Of a stretch of DNA of 18,199 nt, positions 8,968-16,203 are shown piece after piece. The DNA is from Campylobacteraceae bacterium (lineage in GTDB: Bacteria > Campylobacterota > Campylobacteria > Campylobacterales > Sulfurospirillaceae): contig JALUMJ010000221.1 of assembly GCA_027040375.1 (NCBI GenBank), positions 1 through 18,199 of the forward strand, read 5' to 3'. The translations under genes and the position numbers were made by a program. The notes below the pieces were generated by a model, which had not been told where the DNA came from, did not search any database, and worked only from the letters and a program-made list of their open reading frames with translations. How positions within the stretch are numbered: the stretch's first letter is position 1; each line of letters begins with the position of its first letter.

Positions 8968-11148
8968 CTACCCTTGCAGTTTAGCAAATTTTAATCTTAG
9001 GGAGTTAAGCACAACACTTACAGAGCTAAAACTCATGGCGATTCCCGCATATACAGGTGTTAGCATTATCCCAAATACTGGGTATAAAACGCCTGCTGCT
9101 ATTGGGATACCTATAGAGTTATAGAAAAATGCCCAAAAGAGATTTTGTTTTATAGTATTCATGGCTCTTTGAGAGAGATTTATGCTTTTTAAAACAGAGA
9201 TGATTTCATTGTTCATAAGGATTATATCTCCTGCCTCTTTTGTGATGTCTGAGCCAGAATTTAGTGCAATTCCTATGCCTGCTTGTTTGATGGAGACTGA
9301 ATCATTGATGCCATCACCCACAAAAAGAACTTTTGCGCCTTTTTGCAAATCTTTTATGACTTTGTATTTTTCATCTGGCAAAACACCCGCATAAACCAAC
9401 TCGATTCCCACTTCACTTGCGATTTTTTTGGCTGTTACTTCATTGTCCCCTGTTAGTAAAATCGGCACTATATCTTTGGCTTTTAGTTTTTGTATTAGTT
9501 TCACAGCACCATCTTTTAGACTATCTTCCAAAGCTATAACGCCAACACACTCTTTGCCAACACTTGCAAATACAGCCCCATTTCCTGCGTTGATAGTTTT
9601 TTCAAAAAATTCCATATACTCTTTTGGTATATCTACCTTATTGTTTTCTAAAAGAGTTATATTTCCTATCAAAATCTGTTCATCACCACTTTTAGCACTT
9701 ACCCCAAATCCTGGCAATACTTGCATGTCTTCAATCTTTTGTGTGCAAGCATATCCTTTTTCTTTTATATAGTTAGTTATAGCTTTTGAGATAGGGTGTT
9801 CGCTATAACTCTCAATTGAGCCTAAAACTTCTAAATATTGCTCATCGAGCATAACATCTTTGACAGAAATTTCGCCTTTTGTTATAGTCCCTGTTTTGTC
9901 AAAAACTGCATATTTGATATCTTTGATTATCTCTAAAACTTCAGGATTTTTTATCAAAATTCCTTCCTTGGCACCTTTTCCAACAGCACTAACGATAGCT
10001 ATAGGCGTTGCTAATCCCAAAGCACAAGGGCAAGATATGATGAGAACTGAGATGGAAGCTAATATCGCACTAAGGGCATCTCCTACAAAAAAATACCATA
10101 CAAAAAATGTCAAAATAGAGATAAGTATAACAACTGGTACAAATACATTTGCGACTTTATCTGCAAATCTAGCTATCGGCATACTTTTGCTCTGGGCTTC
10201 ATTTAAGAGTGCAATTATCTTTGAAAGTGTGGTGTCATTTGCTAATTTTGTAACTTTTACTTTTACCAAGCCAGCAGTATTTATGGTTCCTGCTACCACT
10301 TCATCATTTATTGTTTTGTATGCAGGAAGTGGTTCTCCTGTTATCATGGATGTATCAATCTCGGCTCCACCTTCTATCACTATGCCATCAGCCGAAACCT
10401 TTTCACCTTGCTTAACAAGAACGATATCTTCTATATTTAGCTCAATTGCTGGTATTTGTGTAATAGTTCCATCTTTCTCAATTTTTTGAGCATTTAGAGG
10501 TGCTAAGTTCATCAAATTCTTCAAAAAATCAGTAGCTTTTGCTTTGCTTTTCTCTTCTAATAGGCGACCTAAAAGTATAAAAGTAATGATAACACTAGCG
10601 CCATCAAAATATATAAATCTCAGATGAGCAGGAAATAGGGCAGGGAAGAGCACTACAAAAGCAGAGTAAAAGTACGCCGCACTTGTTCCAAGAGCAACCA
10701 ACACATTCATGTCAAAATTTTTATGACTTATCGCTTTAAAAGCAAGAGAATAAAATCTACCACCAGGGTAAAATTGGACGATACTTCCTAATGCAAACAT
10801 TATGTATAAATTGATATTTGCAACTGGAAAAAATAAAAAATAAAAAATACTCACACTTAAAACCAAAGCTGTGATAAAAAGTCTTCTTAGTTTATAGTAA
10901 GCTTCTTTCTTTGCAATTTCAAGTGCCTTTATGTCTTCTTCAACACCGTATCCTAGTGTTTTGATTTTTTTTATCAATTTATCTTTGTTTAGCTTATCTG
11001 AATCTATCATAAATTCACCGCTATTTGAAGCGAAACTCACCTTTGAACTCTCTAATCCATCCAGTTTGCCTACAACTTTTTGTATGCCATTTGAGCAATT
11101 AACACAAGTCATGCCCGAAATGCTTAAGTTTATTTTTTCTTTTGACAT
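8968..11148 (-). CDS. copA: Copper-exporting P1B-type ATPase
   Basis: Inner-membrane pump that exports Cu(I) from the cytoplasm using ATP. It has 726 residues. One N-terminal HMA domain carries GMTCVNC (Cys15, Cys18), followed by about eight membrane segments. The actuator has TGEP at 270-273; TM6 has SCPCALG (Cys373, Cys375); the phosphorylated Asp417 is in DKTGTIT; HP is at 451-452; GDGIND lies toward the C-terminus. YN in TM7 (WAFFYNSIGIP) and MSFSS in TM8 are the P1B-1 pattern, pointing to copper rather than zinc or cadmium. It overlaps the arsR-family gene by 19 bp and is the last gene of the copper module. Confidence 0.93.
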   Translation of the reverse strand: MSKEKINLSISGMTCVNCSNGIQKVVGKLDGLESSKVSFASNSGEFMIDSDKLNKDKLIKKIKTLGYGVEEDIKALEIAKKEAYYKLRRLFITALVLSVSIFYFLFFPVANINLYIMFALGSIVQFYPGGRFYSLAFKAISHKNFDMNVLVALGTSAAYFYSAFVVLFPALFPAHLRFIYFDGASVIITFILLGRLLEEKSKAKATDFLKNLMNLAPLNAQKIEKDGTITQIPAIELNIEDIVLVKQGEKVSADGIVIEGGAEIDTSMITGEPLPAYKTINDEVVAGTINTAGLVKVKVTKLANDTTLSKIIALLNEAQSKSMPIARFADKVANVFVPVVILISILTFFVWYFFVGDALSAILASISVLIISCPCALGLATPIAIVSAVGKGAKEGILIKNPEVLEIIKDIKYAVFDKTGTITKGEISVKDVMLDEQYLEVLGSIESYSEHPISKAITNYIKEKGYACTQKIEDMQVLPGFGVSAKSGDEQILIGNITLLENNKVDIPKEYMEFFEKTINAGNGAVFASVGKECVGVIALEDSLKDGAVKLIQKLKAKDIVPILLTGDNEVTAKKIASEVGIELVYAGVLPDEKYKVIKDLQKGAKVLFVGDGINDSVSIKQAGIGIALNSGSDITKEAGDIILMNNEIISVLKSINLSQRAMNTIKQNLFWAFFYNSIGIPIAAGVLYPVFGIMLTPVYAGIAMSFSSVSVVLNSLRLKFAKLQG

Positions 11149-11492
11149 ATCTTTGCCTTTTTTTGTTTGAGTAGTTGTTTTACTTCAGTATTCACAATTC
11201 TGTAAAAAGACATTTTTTTGTCTTTTGTAAAATCAACTATTTCGTATCTTCTTAGAATTTTAAATTGGTGTGATACATGTGATTGAGAGATGCCAAGTAG
11301 ATTTGACATCTCTCCCACGCAAATCTCATAATCTAACAGAGCAAATAGCATCTTAAGTCGAATTGGGTCGCTCAAAGCTTTATTAATATAAGTCATCTTT
11401 ACGATTTCATCATCACTAGGAAGTGCGCTTTTGATATCATCAAGAAAACTGACTCCCTCACAGCATGAATGGGTCAATCTATCTTCATCCAT
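11130..11492 (-). CDS. ArsR/SmtB-family metal-sensing repressor
   Basis: Winged-helix metalloregulator, probably repressing the operon it sits in until Cu(I), or a similar soft metal, binds. The frame is open from 11528, but that start lies inside the chaperone gene. I prefer the ATG at 11492, 4 bases after the chaperone stop, giving 120 residues, the family norm. From that start, Cys10-Cys11 near the N-terminus and Cys58 in YEICVGEM (helix alpha3) match the alpha3N metal site known from CadC and the copper-responsive BxmR. The DNA-recognition helix is SQSHVSHQFKILRR. Binding of copper is inferred from the neighbouring P1B-1 ATPase and HMA protein. Confidence 0.85.
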   Translation of the reverse strand: MDEDRLTHSCCEGVSFLDDIKSALPSDDEIVKMTYINKALSDPIRLKMLFALLDYEICVGEMSNLLGISQSHVSHQFKILRRYEIVDFTKDKKMSFYRIVNTEVKQLLKQKKAKICQKKK

Positions 11493-11496
11493 TTTA

Positions 11497-11703
11497 CTAT
11501 TCTTCAATAACGCTGTATCCAAGCTCATTCATCTCTTCTTTAAATTTTGCCTCAGATGAGTCATCTTTTATCTCAACTGTCACCTCTCTTGGTTTAACAT
11601 CAAGATTAACAACTATCTCACCAAAATCATCCTCCAAAGAGCCTTTGATGAGGTTTGCACAGTTTATACAACTTATATTGTTTGTTTTAAATATTTTTTT
11701 CAT
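11497..11703 (-). CDS. Small heavy-metal-associated (HMA) protein, CopZ-like chaperone
   Basis: 68 residues forming one HMA (ferredoxin-like) domain, with the metal site SCINC at Cys12 and Cys15 and the usual ending KEEMNELGYSVIE. It probably carries Cu(I) to the ATPase encoded downstream. The first loop lacks the MT of the classic GMTCxxC motif (it reads NISCINC), so it is a divergent CopZ/MerP relative. It is the first gene after the promoter at 11741-11769, with AAAGGA 6 bases before the ATG. Confidence 0.85.
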   Translation of the reverse strand: MKKIFKTNNISCINCANLIKGSLEDDFGEIVVNLDVKPREVTVEIKDDSSEAKFKEEMNELGYSVIEE

Positions 11704-11712
11704 TTCTTATCC

Positions 11713-11740
11713 TTTCATATGAAGTTTTATTCATATGAAA
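11713..11740 (-). promoter_or_regulatory. Dyad operator for the ArsR-family repressor
   Basis: Two copies of the 10-base palindrome TTCATATGAA (11714-11723 and 11730-11739) form a larger dyad with core TGAA-N6-TTCA. That is the typical layout of ArsR/SmtB operators. It lies just downstream of the -10 box, over the expected transcription start, so binding should block initiation. The match to the family consensus is from general knowledge; binding by this repressor is inferred. Confidence 0.75.
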
Positions 11741-11769
11741 ATTCTATCATATATATATTAATAAGTCAA
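11741..11769 (-). promoter_or_regulatory. Sigma70 promoter of the copper module
   Basis: On the minus strand, TTGACT (11764-11769), a spacer of exactly 17 bases, then TAGAAT (11741-11746). This is the best -35/-10 pair in the window. Transcription should start about 6-7 bases downstream, inside the dyad operator, and run into the chaperone, repressor and copA genes. Confidence 0.75.
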
Positions 11770-11919
11770 GTGAATGTATTTGGAGTGAATAGCCTAGACT
11801 CCCATTTAGTATGAGCTTATAAGCATTTTTCATCTTTTAAAGTATTTGTTATATGTTTTTTTAAATTTTTCAATATTCTGTCGTATGGTACTGTACAGCA
11901 GATATAGTTAGTAGTTTTA

Positions 11920-13931
11920 TTAGTCATATTTTGGGTCAAACAATAATGCATTATTTTCTCTAACTTCAGCTTCAATTTCTTTTAAAGTAAGGTGCTTAAG
12001 TTCTTCAAGTCTTTTTTCAATTACGAAATATGGCTTTCTTTTCTCAAACTTCTTCATATTCGATTGAATTGAAGATACACGCTTAATCAGCTCTTTTATT
12101 TTTAAATCGGAGTCTACCAATTTGTCCTGAACTTTTTTTCTAGTTGTCATTTGTGTAAAAGAAGTCAGTTCTAAACTGTTGGCTAGCTTTTGAACCTCAG
12201 ATTTAATCGCACCATTGGTAATTTTGTTTTTGGTTACATAATTTAAAAGTTGATTGATTTTTCTATCTATTTGCTTAAAATTTGACCGTTCATTTTTTAA
12301 TGGTGCTAAATTTTTAGATGAATCATAAAAATGGATATTTTTAGATTTTATTAAATTAAAATAAAAATGCTCTGTGATAACCGAAGATGAAACACCTGAA
12401 ATCCAGTCTTTATATATTGTTTCATATACTAGCAACCAATTTCTATTATTTAAGTTTTCAGTTGTTAAATCATCTATCAATGAAGAATAATCAAAAGTTT
12501 TAATTCTCTTATTTTTATTTAATAAATCAAGAGCAATAATACATGCGCAACAGCATTTACTTTCTAATACAATTTCAAATATTTCTTTATTTGGCTGAAT
12601 ATTGAAATCATTTAATAACCAAAGTGCCCATGTCAATTCGTAATCATGCTTTTTTCCAGCATGTCTACGAATGACTTCAACACAAAAACTTTTTAATTTA
12701 GGTTTATTCACTAAATTTTTATATGAAATGAGTAATTTAGCTATTTTTTGTAAGGTACCAGTATCTGTTAGTCCAAGCCTAAATATTAAGGATTCAAAAA
12801 AGTTCCAATTATGTTTTTCAATTCGAACAAAATTGAATTTGTTTACTGCTAGGCGAAGAACACTTTTATTCGGGTTTTTTTTGAAAATTTAAACGCTATT
12901 GAAAAGAAATTCCAAATATCTTCTTTTTGATCATTTTCTGAAGGTCTAAAATAAAAAGACTTAATAGCAAGAGCCCAATCGCTTTCAAGTTTATTATGAG
13001 TTCTGCTAATTGTTGTTTTATCATCATTAATTCTAAGTTCGAATTCACTTAGTATCGATTTTAATTCAGTAAGTGCAATTTGGGCAGCTAATTCTGAATT
13101 GAAATATAGAGAAAAATCGTCATAGTATCTATAACCTACAAAGTCAATTCTCTTTTTTTTGAGTTTTTTTTCAAATAATTCGTCAATATGGCAAGCAATA
13201 ATTTCTGCGGCAATAAATGATGTATCTGGACCAATGGGAATTCCCATTGTTTGTTGGTTTTGACTCCACATAAGTCTATCATCTATGTCATTGCCATAAA
13301 TAATATTTATTTTAGAAGGGTCATGTTTGTGTAGAGCTCTATTTCTTTTGAATTTTTCCTTTCCTCCGAAAGTGACCCAAGGAATAGAGTGTGTATAGAT
13401 TGAAGGGTAAAATTTTGCGATATCTGTTTTTAATTGGATAGAATATTTAAATTAGTTAACAATACACAATTCTTTAAATAAACCAAAATTATCATGTTTT
13501 ACTGACCTTTTTCCTTGAGATATTTCAGTTTCAAGTTTTGGTTTTGTTGTTGACAAATTTGATTTTTCGAAAAGTTTTTCAATATCACTATAATTGGTTG
13601 CGATAGCGTCTGCAAGTTTTCCTTGATGTAGTGGATTCGGGATTTTAATAATATTTCTAGCCAATCCAGGCTTAGGAATTGAGTATTGAGCACATTCAGA
13701 ATATTTCAATCTATTTTTGAAAACTTGTTTTAGTCTTAATTTCTCCTCTCTAATTTCATCTTTAGTTGTTAAAACATTTGCCATATTCTCAAATGCAGCC
13801 AGTCTTGCAGACTCATTATTAACCAAGTCAGCTGATATTGTATTAAAGTTAGCTCCTAATAAATTGGTAAAAAAACAAGGAGGTAACTCTTTTGGGAAAT
13901 ATCCATTATTTAAAAGTTTTTCTGTTGTCAT
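11920..13931 (-). pseudogene. Abi/unknown-group (DRT-like) reverse transcriptase, interrupted by one stop and one frame change
   Basis: Three reading segments join into one 670-residue protein. Segment 1 (13931-13452) has the start FPKELPP and YSIPKPGLARNIIKIPNPLH. An in-frame TAA (13452-13454) replaces residue 160. The same frame then continues as LKTDIAKFYPSIYTHSIPW (Asp170), GIPIGPDTS, and YRYYDD (Asp271, Asp272), so the catalytic triad is intact. At an A8 run (12875-12882) the frame must move by -1 after Lys352 to continue as NPNKSVLRLAV and the C-terminal helical half (KKHDYELTWALWLL). The IYTHSIPW and LxWALWLL features resemble defence-type RTs of the unknown groups rather than retrons or group II introns; I cannot assign the group. 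Either it is decayed, or the A8 is a recoding site plus a nonsense mutation, or the assembly has errors. Confidence 0.8.
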
Positions 13932-13947
13932 ATCTTATCTATTAATA

Positions 13948-13977
13948 TTTATATATTCATTGTTAATATGTTGTCCA
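13948..13977 (-). promoter_or_regulatory. Candidate promoter of the reverse transcriptase gene
   Basis: On the minus strand, TGGACA (13972-13977), an 18-base spacer and TATAAA (13948-13953), five of six matches in each box. The -10 is 16 bases from the ATG, so the 5' untranslated leader would be short. This is a tentative call in AT-rich sequence. Confidence 0.4.
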
Positions 13978-14035
13978 ATTGCAGAAGACAATAACAATTG
14001 CTTATTTACTTCTTTTATCATTTTGCGATATCACC

Positions 14036-14061
14036 TTGCACATAACGGTTGCATTGTGCAA
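14036..14061. repeat. Short inverted repeat between toxin gene and reverse transcriptase
   Basis: TTGCACA (14036-14042) and TGTGCAA (14055-14061) form a 7-bp stem with a 12-base loop; a competing inner stem is TTGCA/TGCAA (14049-14053 and 14057-14061). No T-run follows on either strand, so it is not a normal terminator. It lies in the 145-base gap between the toxin stop and the reverse transcriptase start. Confidence 0.45.
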
Positions 14062-14076
14062 GAATTTGTTAGTATT

Positions 14077-14337
14077 TTATTCGTAATGCTTCCACATTCT
14101 ATAAATTTTGATTAATTTTTCCTCTTCAAAGATTTCATAAACTAGTCTATGTTGTTTATTGATTCTTCTACTTATTAATCCCTTCATATCACCTTTTAGG
14201 TATTCAAATTCAGGTGGATATTGGAGCGGATAAGTTTGTATGATTTTAAGCAACTTCATTACTTTTGGTTTTAAACCACTTGAAGCTAAATTTTTTGTAT
14301 CTTTTTGGGCTTGTGTCATAAAAATTAGTTGATACAT
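14077..14337 (-). CDS. YoeB/Txe-family type II toxin (mRNA interferase)
   Basis: 86-residue RelE-superfamily toxin of the YoeB/Txe branch, which cleaves mRNA at the ribosome when free of its antitoxin. Typical features are the segment YLKGDMKGLISRRINKQHRLVYEI (residues 46-69) and the C-terminal HYE. The residues matching YoeB catalytic ones are present: Glu45, Arg64, His84 and Tyr85, so it looks active. It follows the antitoxin gene by 1 base, the usual antitoxin-first order. It lies immediately upstream of the interrupted reverse transcriptase on the same strand. Confidence 0.9.
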   Translation of the reverse strand: MYQLIFMTQAQKDTKNLASSGLKPKVMKLLKIIQTYPLQYPPEFEYLKGDMKGLISRRINKQHRLVYEIFEEEKLIKIYRMWKHYE

Positions 14338-14338
14338 T

Positions 14339-14557
14339 TTACCACTCTAACTTATCTAATGTTACACCTTTCTCGATAGGCTCATTCCTAGCCTTAAGTA
14401 TGCTTTCAACCATCCCATCAATACTTCTTAAATATTCATCATCATTTATGTATTCATCTTTATCTATTATACTAACTTCTTGTTTGTTAAAATGACTCAA
14501 AAGCCATAAAAATTTATCACTTATTGCATCTTCAAGTTTTAATGTAATTGTTTGCAT
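14339..14557 (-). CDS. Antitoxin partner of the YoeB-like toxin
   Basis: 72-residue acidic protein placed directly before the toxin gene. It has an N-terminal strand-like start (MQTITLKLED), an acidic middle (DKDEYINDDEYLRSIDG), and a C-terminal ILKARNEPIEKGVTLDKLEW of the sort that wraps toxins. I do not see a clear YefM/Phd N-terminal fold, so the family is not assigned; the role is inferred from position and size. RBS AGAGGA is 7 bases before the ATG. Such antitoxins usually autorepress their own promoter, but no operator is obvious here. Confidence 0.8.
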   Translation of the reverse strand: MQTITLKLEDAISDKFLWLLSHFNKQEVSIIDKDEYINDDEYLRSIDGMVESILKARNEPIEKGVTLDKLEW

Positions 14558-14586
14558 AATAAATCCTCTTTTGCCTAATTTGTTGT

Positions 14587-14592
14587 ATTATA
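14587..14592 (-). promoter_or_regulatory. Candidate -10 box for the antitoxin-toxin operon
   Basis: Minus-strand TATAAT, 29 bases before the antitoxin ATG, with no good -35 at 16-18 bp. The position and perfect hexamer make it a reasonable promoter for the toxin-antitoxin pair, but chance matches are common at this base composition. Confidence 0.45.
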
Positions 14593-14664
14593 TCTAAAAA
14601 TTTATCCATAAACCTGATGCTTTGAACTGCTTAATATCAGAATCCTAAATATTAGATGAAATTT

Positions 14665-16203
14665 CTAGGAGTTTTTTAGCACTTTCAACACGCAAGCTCC
14701 ACGCCTAGAGTCTGCTCCTCCATCAAAGTTGCCACTGACTGCTTGAACTCCACCAAAAAACATATTTAAAGAGTCAAATTGTTTTAATTCATATGTATCA
14801 TTTACGCCTTTTAGGCTTACATGTAAAGGAGGTTCTGTAAAGATAGTTCCATTTTCATAGTGAACTCTTGGCTCATCTATGGCTTCTTGAACTCCCATTT
14901 TAAAGTGGGTGTAGTTGATTATCGTTTGAAGCATAGCACTTCTTATGCGGTTGCTTCCTGCGCTTCCGAGTAATAACAAAAGCTTTTCATCTTGCAAGAC
15001 GGCAGTTGGAGCCATCATGGAAGGCAATCTTATGCCGCTATCCCAACCAAAAAAACCGTGTGGGTTTAGGTCTTCTTCTCCTAGCATATTGTTTAGCATG
15101 ATACCAGTTTGGGGGATTATGTATCCGCAAGCTTCTCCATTTGTGGTGGTTGTGCTTGCTCCATTTCCAAAGCTGTCAACTATGCTTACATGTGTAGTAT
15201 TTCCAAATCTATTTATTTTTTTCTTAAACTTATCTCTAAAAGCGTCTAATAATCTGTCGTTTTTTAAAATATCTCTTAGATTGTTAGTGTGTAAAAATTC
15301 ATCTATGTATTTTTTTCTAAAATCTCCTGTGATTTTTTGAGCAACTATTAGCTTTTCAAAATACTCTTGGCTCCTGTGTTGTCCTAAATCTTCATTTTCA
15401 AGCAACAAAAGACTAAAAGCAGTAAGAATTCCACCACTTGACGGAGGAGGGTTCGTAAAAATATCATAATCTTTATATCTAAATTTTAGCGGCGCTTTTT
15501 TTATGACTTGGTAATCCTCTAAAACTTTTTTATCTAGTAATCCACCGTGCTCCTTGCAAAGCTTGTCTATGCTAGAGGCGATATCACCTTTGTAAAATAT
15601 ATCCGAACCATTTTTTGCAAACTCTTTTAAAAAACTACCATAAGCTTCGTTTTTAAATAAATGCGTCTCATCTATGAGCCTACCATCTTTGACATATATA
15701 TCGCGAGAACTTTTGGTAGAAAAATAAATCGGCGTTAAAAGCTTAAGAAAATCAGCTTGTGTTTTAGAAAGATATATGCCATTTGTTGCATATCTATATG
15801 CTGGCTGTATTATGGTTTCCATCGGAAGCGAACATAAATCTTCATATATCTGCCAAATTCCTTTTGCGACGCCTGGAACAGCGCTAGCACCACACCCTAT
15901 GTGAAACTCTTGTACAGTTGTGCCAAAATCAACATTTATGGGATAAAATTCTGGATTATCTATATTTTTTGGTGGAACATCTACAAAAAAATCATAAACA
16001 ATCGGCTCTTTATCTTTTTGAGTGCTTAGCATAAAGCCTCCGCCACCAAGACTCGTAAGAATCGGCTCACAAAGAGGAGAGGCAAGCAAACATGCACACA
16101 TGGCATCATAAGCATTTCCACCTAGTTTTAGCATCTCTTCACCAGCTTTTGCTGTATTTAAATCACCCGCACTTACCACGCCTAGCGTATTGTTTTTTTT
16201 CAT
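14665..16203 (-). CDS. Gamma-glutamyltransferase-like Ntn hydrolase
   Basis: Cleaves gamma-glutamyl bonds and passes the glutamyl group to water or amino acids. The protein has 512 residues, shorter than secreted GGTs because there is no signal peptide; it should be cytoplasmic. GLGGGGF-like SLGGGGFML is at 51-59 and PPPSSGGIL at 252-260. The nucleophile is Thr336, the first Thr in GNTTHVS, where the chain should self-cleave into large and small subunits. GSAGSNRIRSAM near residue 410 is the usual late motif. Its ATG overlaps the end of the upstream GCS2-type ligase by 4 bp, so the two are translationally coupled and probably act on the same gamma-glutamyl compounds (inference). Confidence 0.88.
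   Translation of the reverse strand: MKKNNTLGVVSAGDLNTAKAGEEMLKLGGNAYDAMCACLLASPLCEPILTSLGGGGFMLSTQKDKEPIVYDFFVDVPPKNIDNPEFYPINVDFGTTVQEFHIGCGASAVPGVAKGIWQIYEDLCSLPMETIIQPAYRYATNGIYLSKTQADFLKLLTPIYFSTKSSRDIYVKDGRLIDETHLFKNEAYGSFLKEFAKNGSDIFYKGDIASSIDKLCKEHGGLLDKKVLEDYQVIKKAPLKFRYKDYDIFTNPPPSSGGILTAFSLLLLENEDLGQHRSQEYFEKLIVAQKITGDFRKKYIDEFLHTNNLRDILKNDRLLDAFRDKFKKKINRFGNTTHVSIVDSFGNGASTTTTNGEACGYIIPQTGIMLNNMLGEEDLNPHGFFGWDSGIRLPSMMAPTAVLQDEKLLLLLGSAGSNRIRSAMLQTIINYTHFKMGVQEAIDEPRVHYENGTIFTEPPLHVSLKGVNDTYELKQFDSLNMFFGGVQAVSGNFDGGADSRRGACVLKVLKNS

Noticed and set aside
11493..11528. Upstream start of the ArsR-family gene at 11528
   Set aside because: It would overlap the chaperone gene by 32 bp and add 12 residues not typical of the family; the ATG at 11492 gives the expected length and cysteine spacing.
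11920..13931. Retron or group II intron origin of the reverse transcriptase
   Set aside because: No msr/msd-like inverted repeats, no maturase or endonuclease domains, and the IYTHSIPW and C-terminal helical features fit Abi/unknown-group RTs better.
14034..14075. Integron attC-like site near the toxin-antitoxin pair
   Set aside because: TAAC and GTTA words flank a small hairpin, but the whole is about 30 bases, too short for attC, the consensus ends are poor, and no integrase or cassette array is present.
12671..14115. Plus-strand ORFs across the reverse transcriptase region
   Set aside because: They are shadows of the minus-strand reading, with low-complexity hydrophobic sequence and no start signals or domains.
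14613..14672. Terminator after the GGT-like gene
   Set aside because: Only a 5-bp imperfect stem with a large loop and no T-run is seen, so I do not call it.
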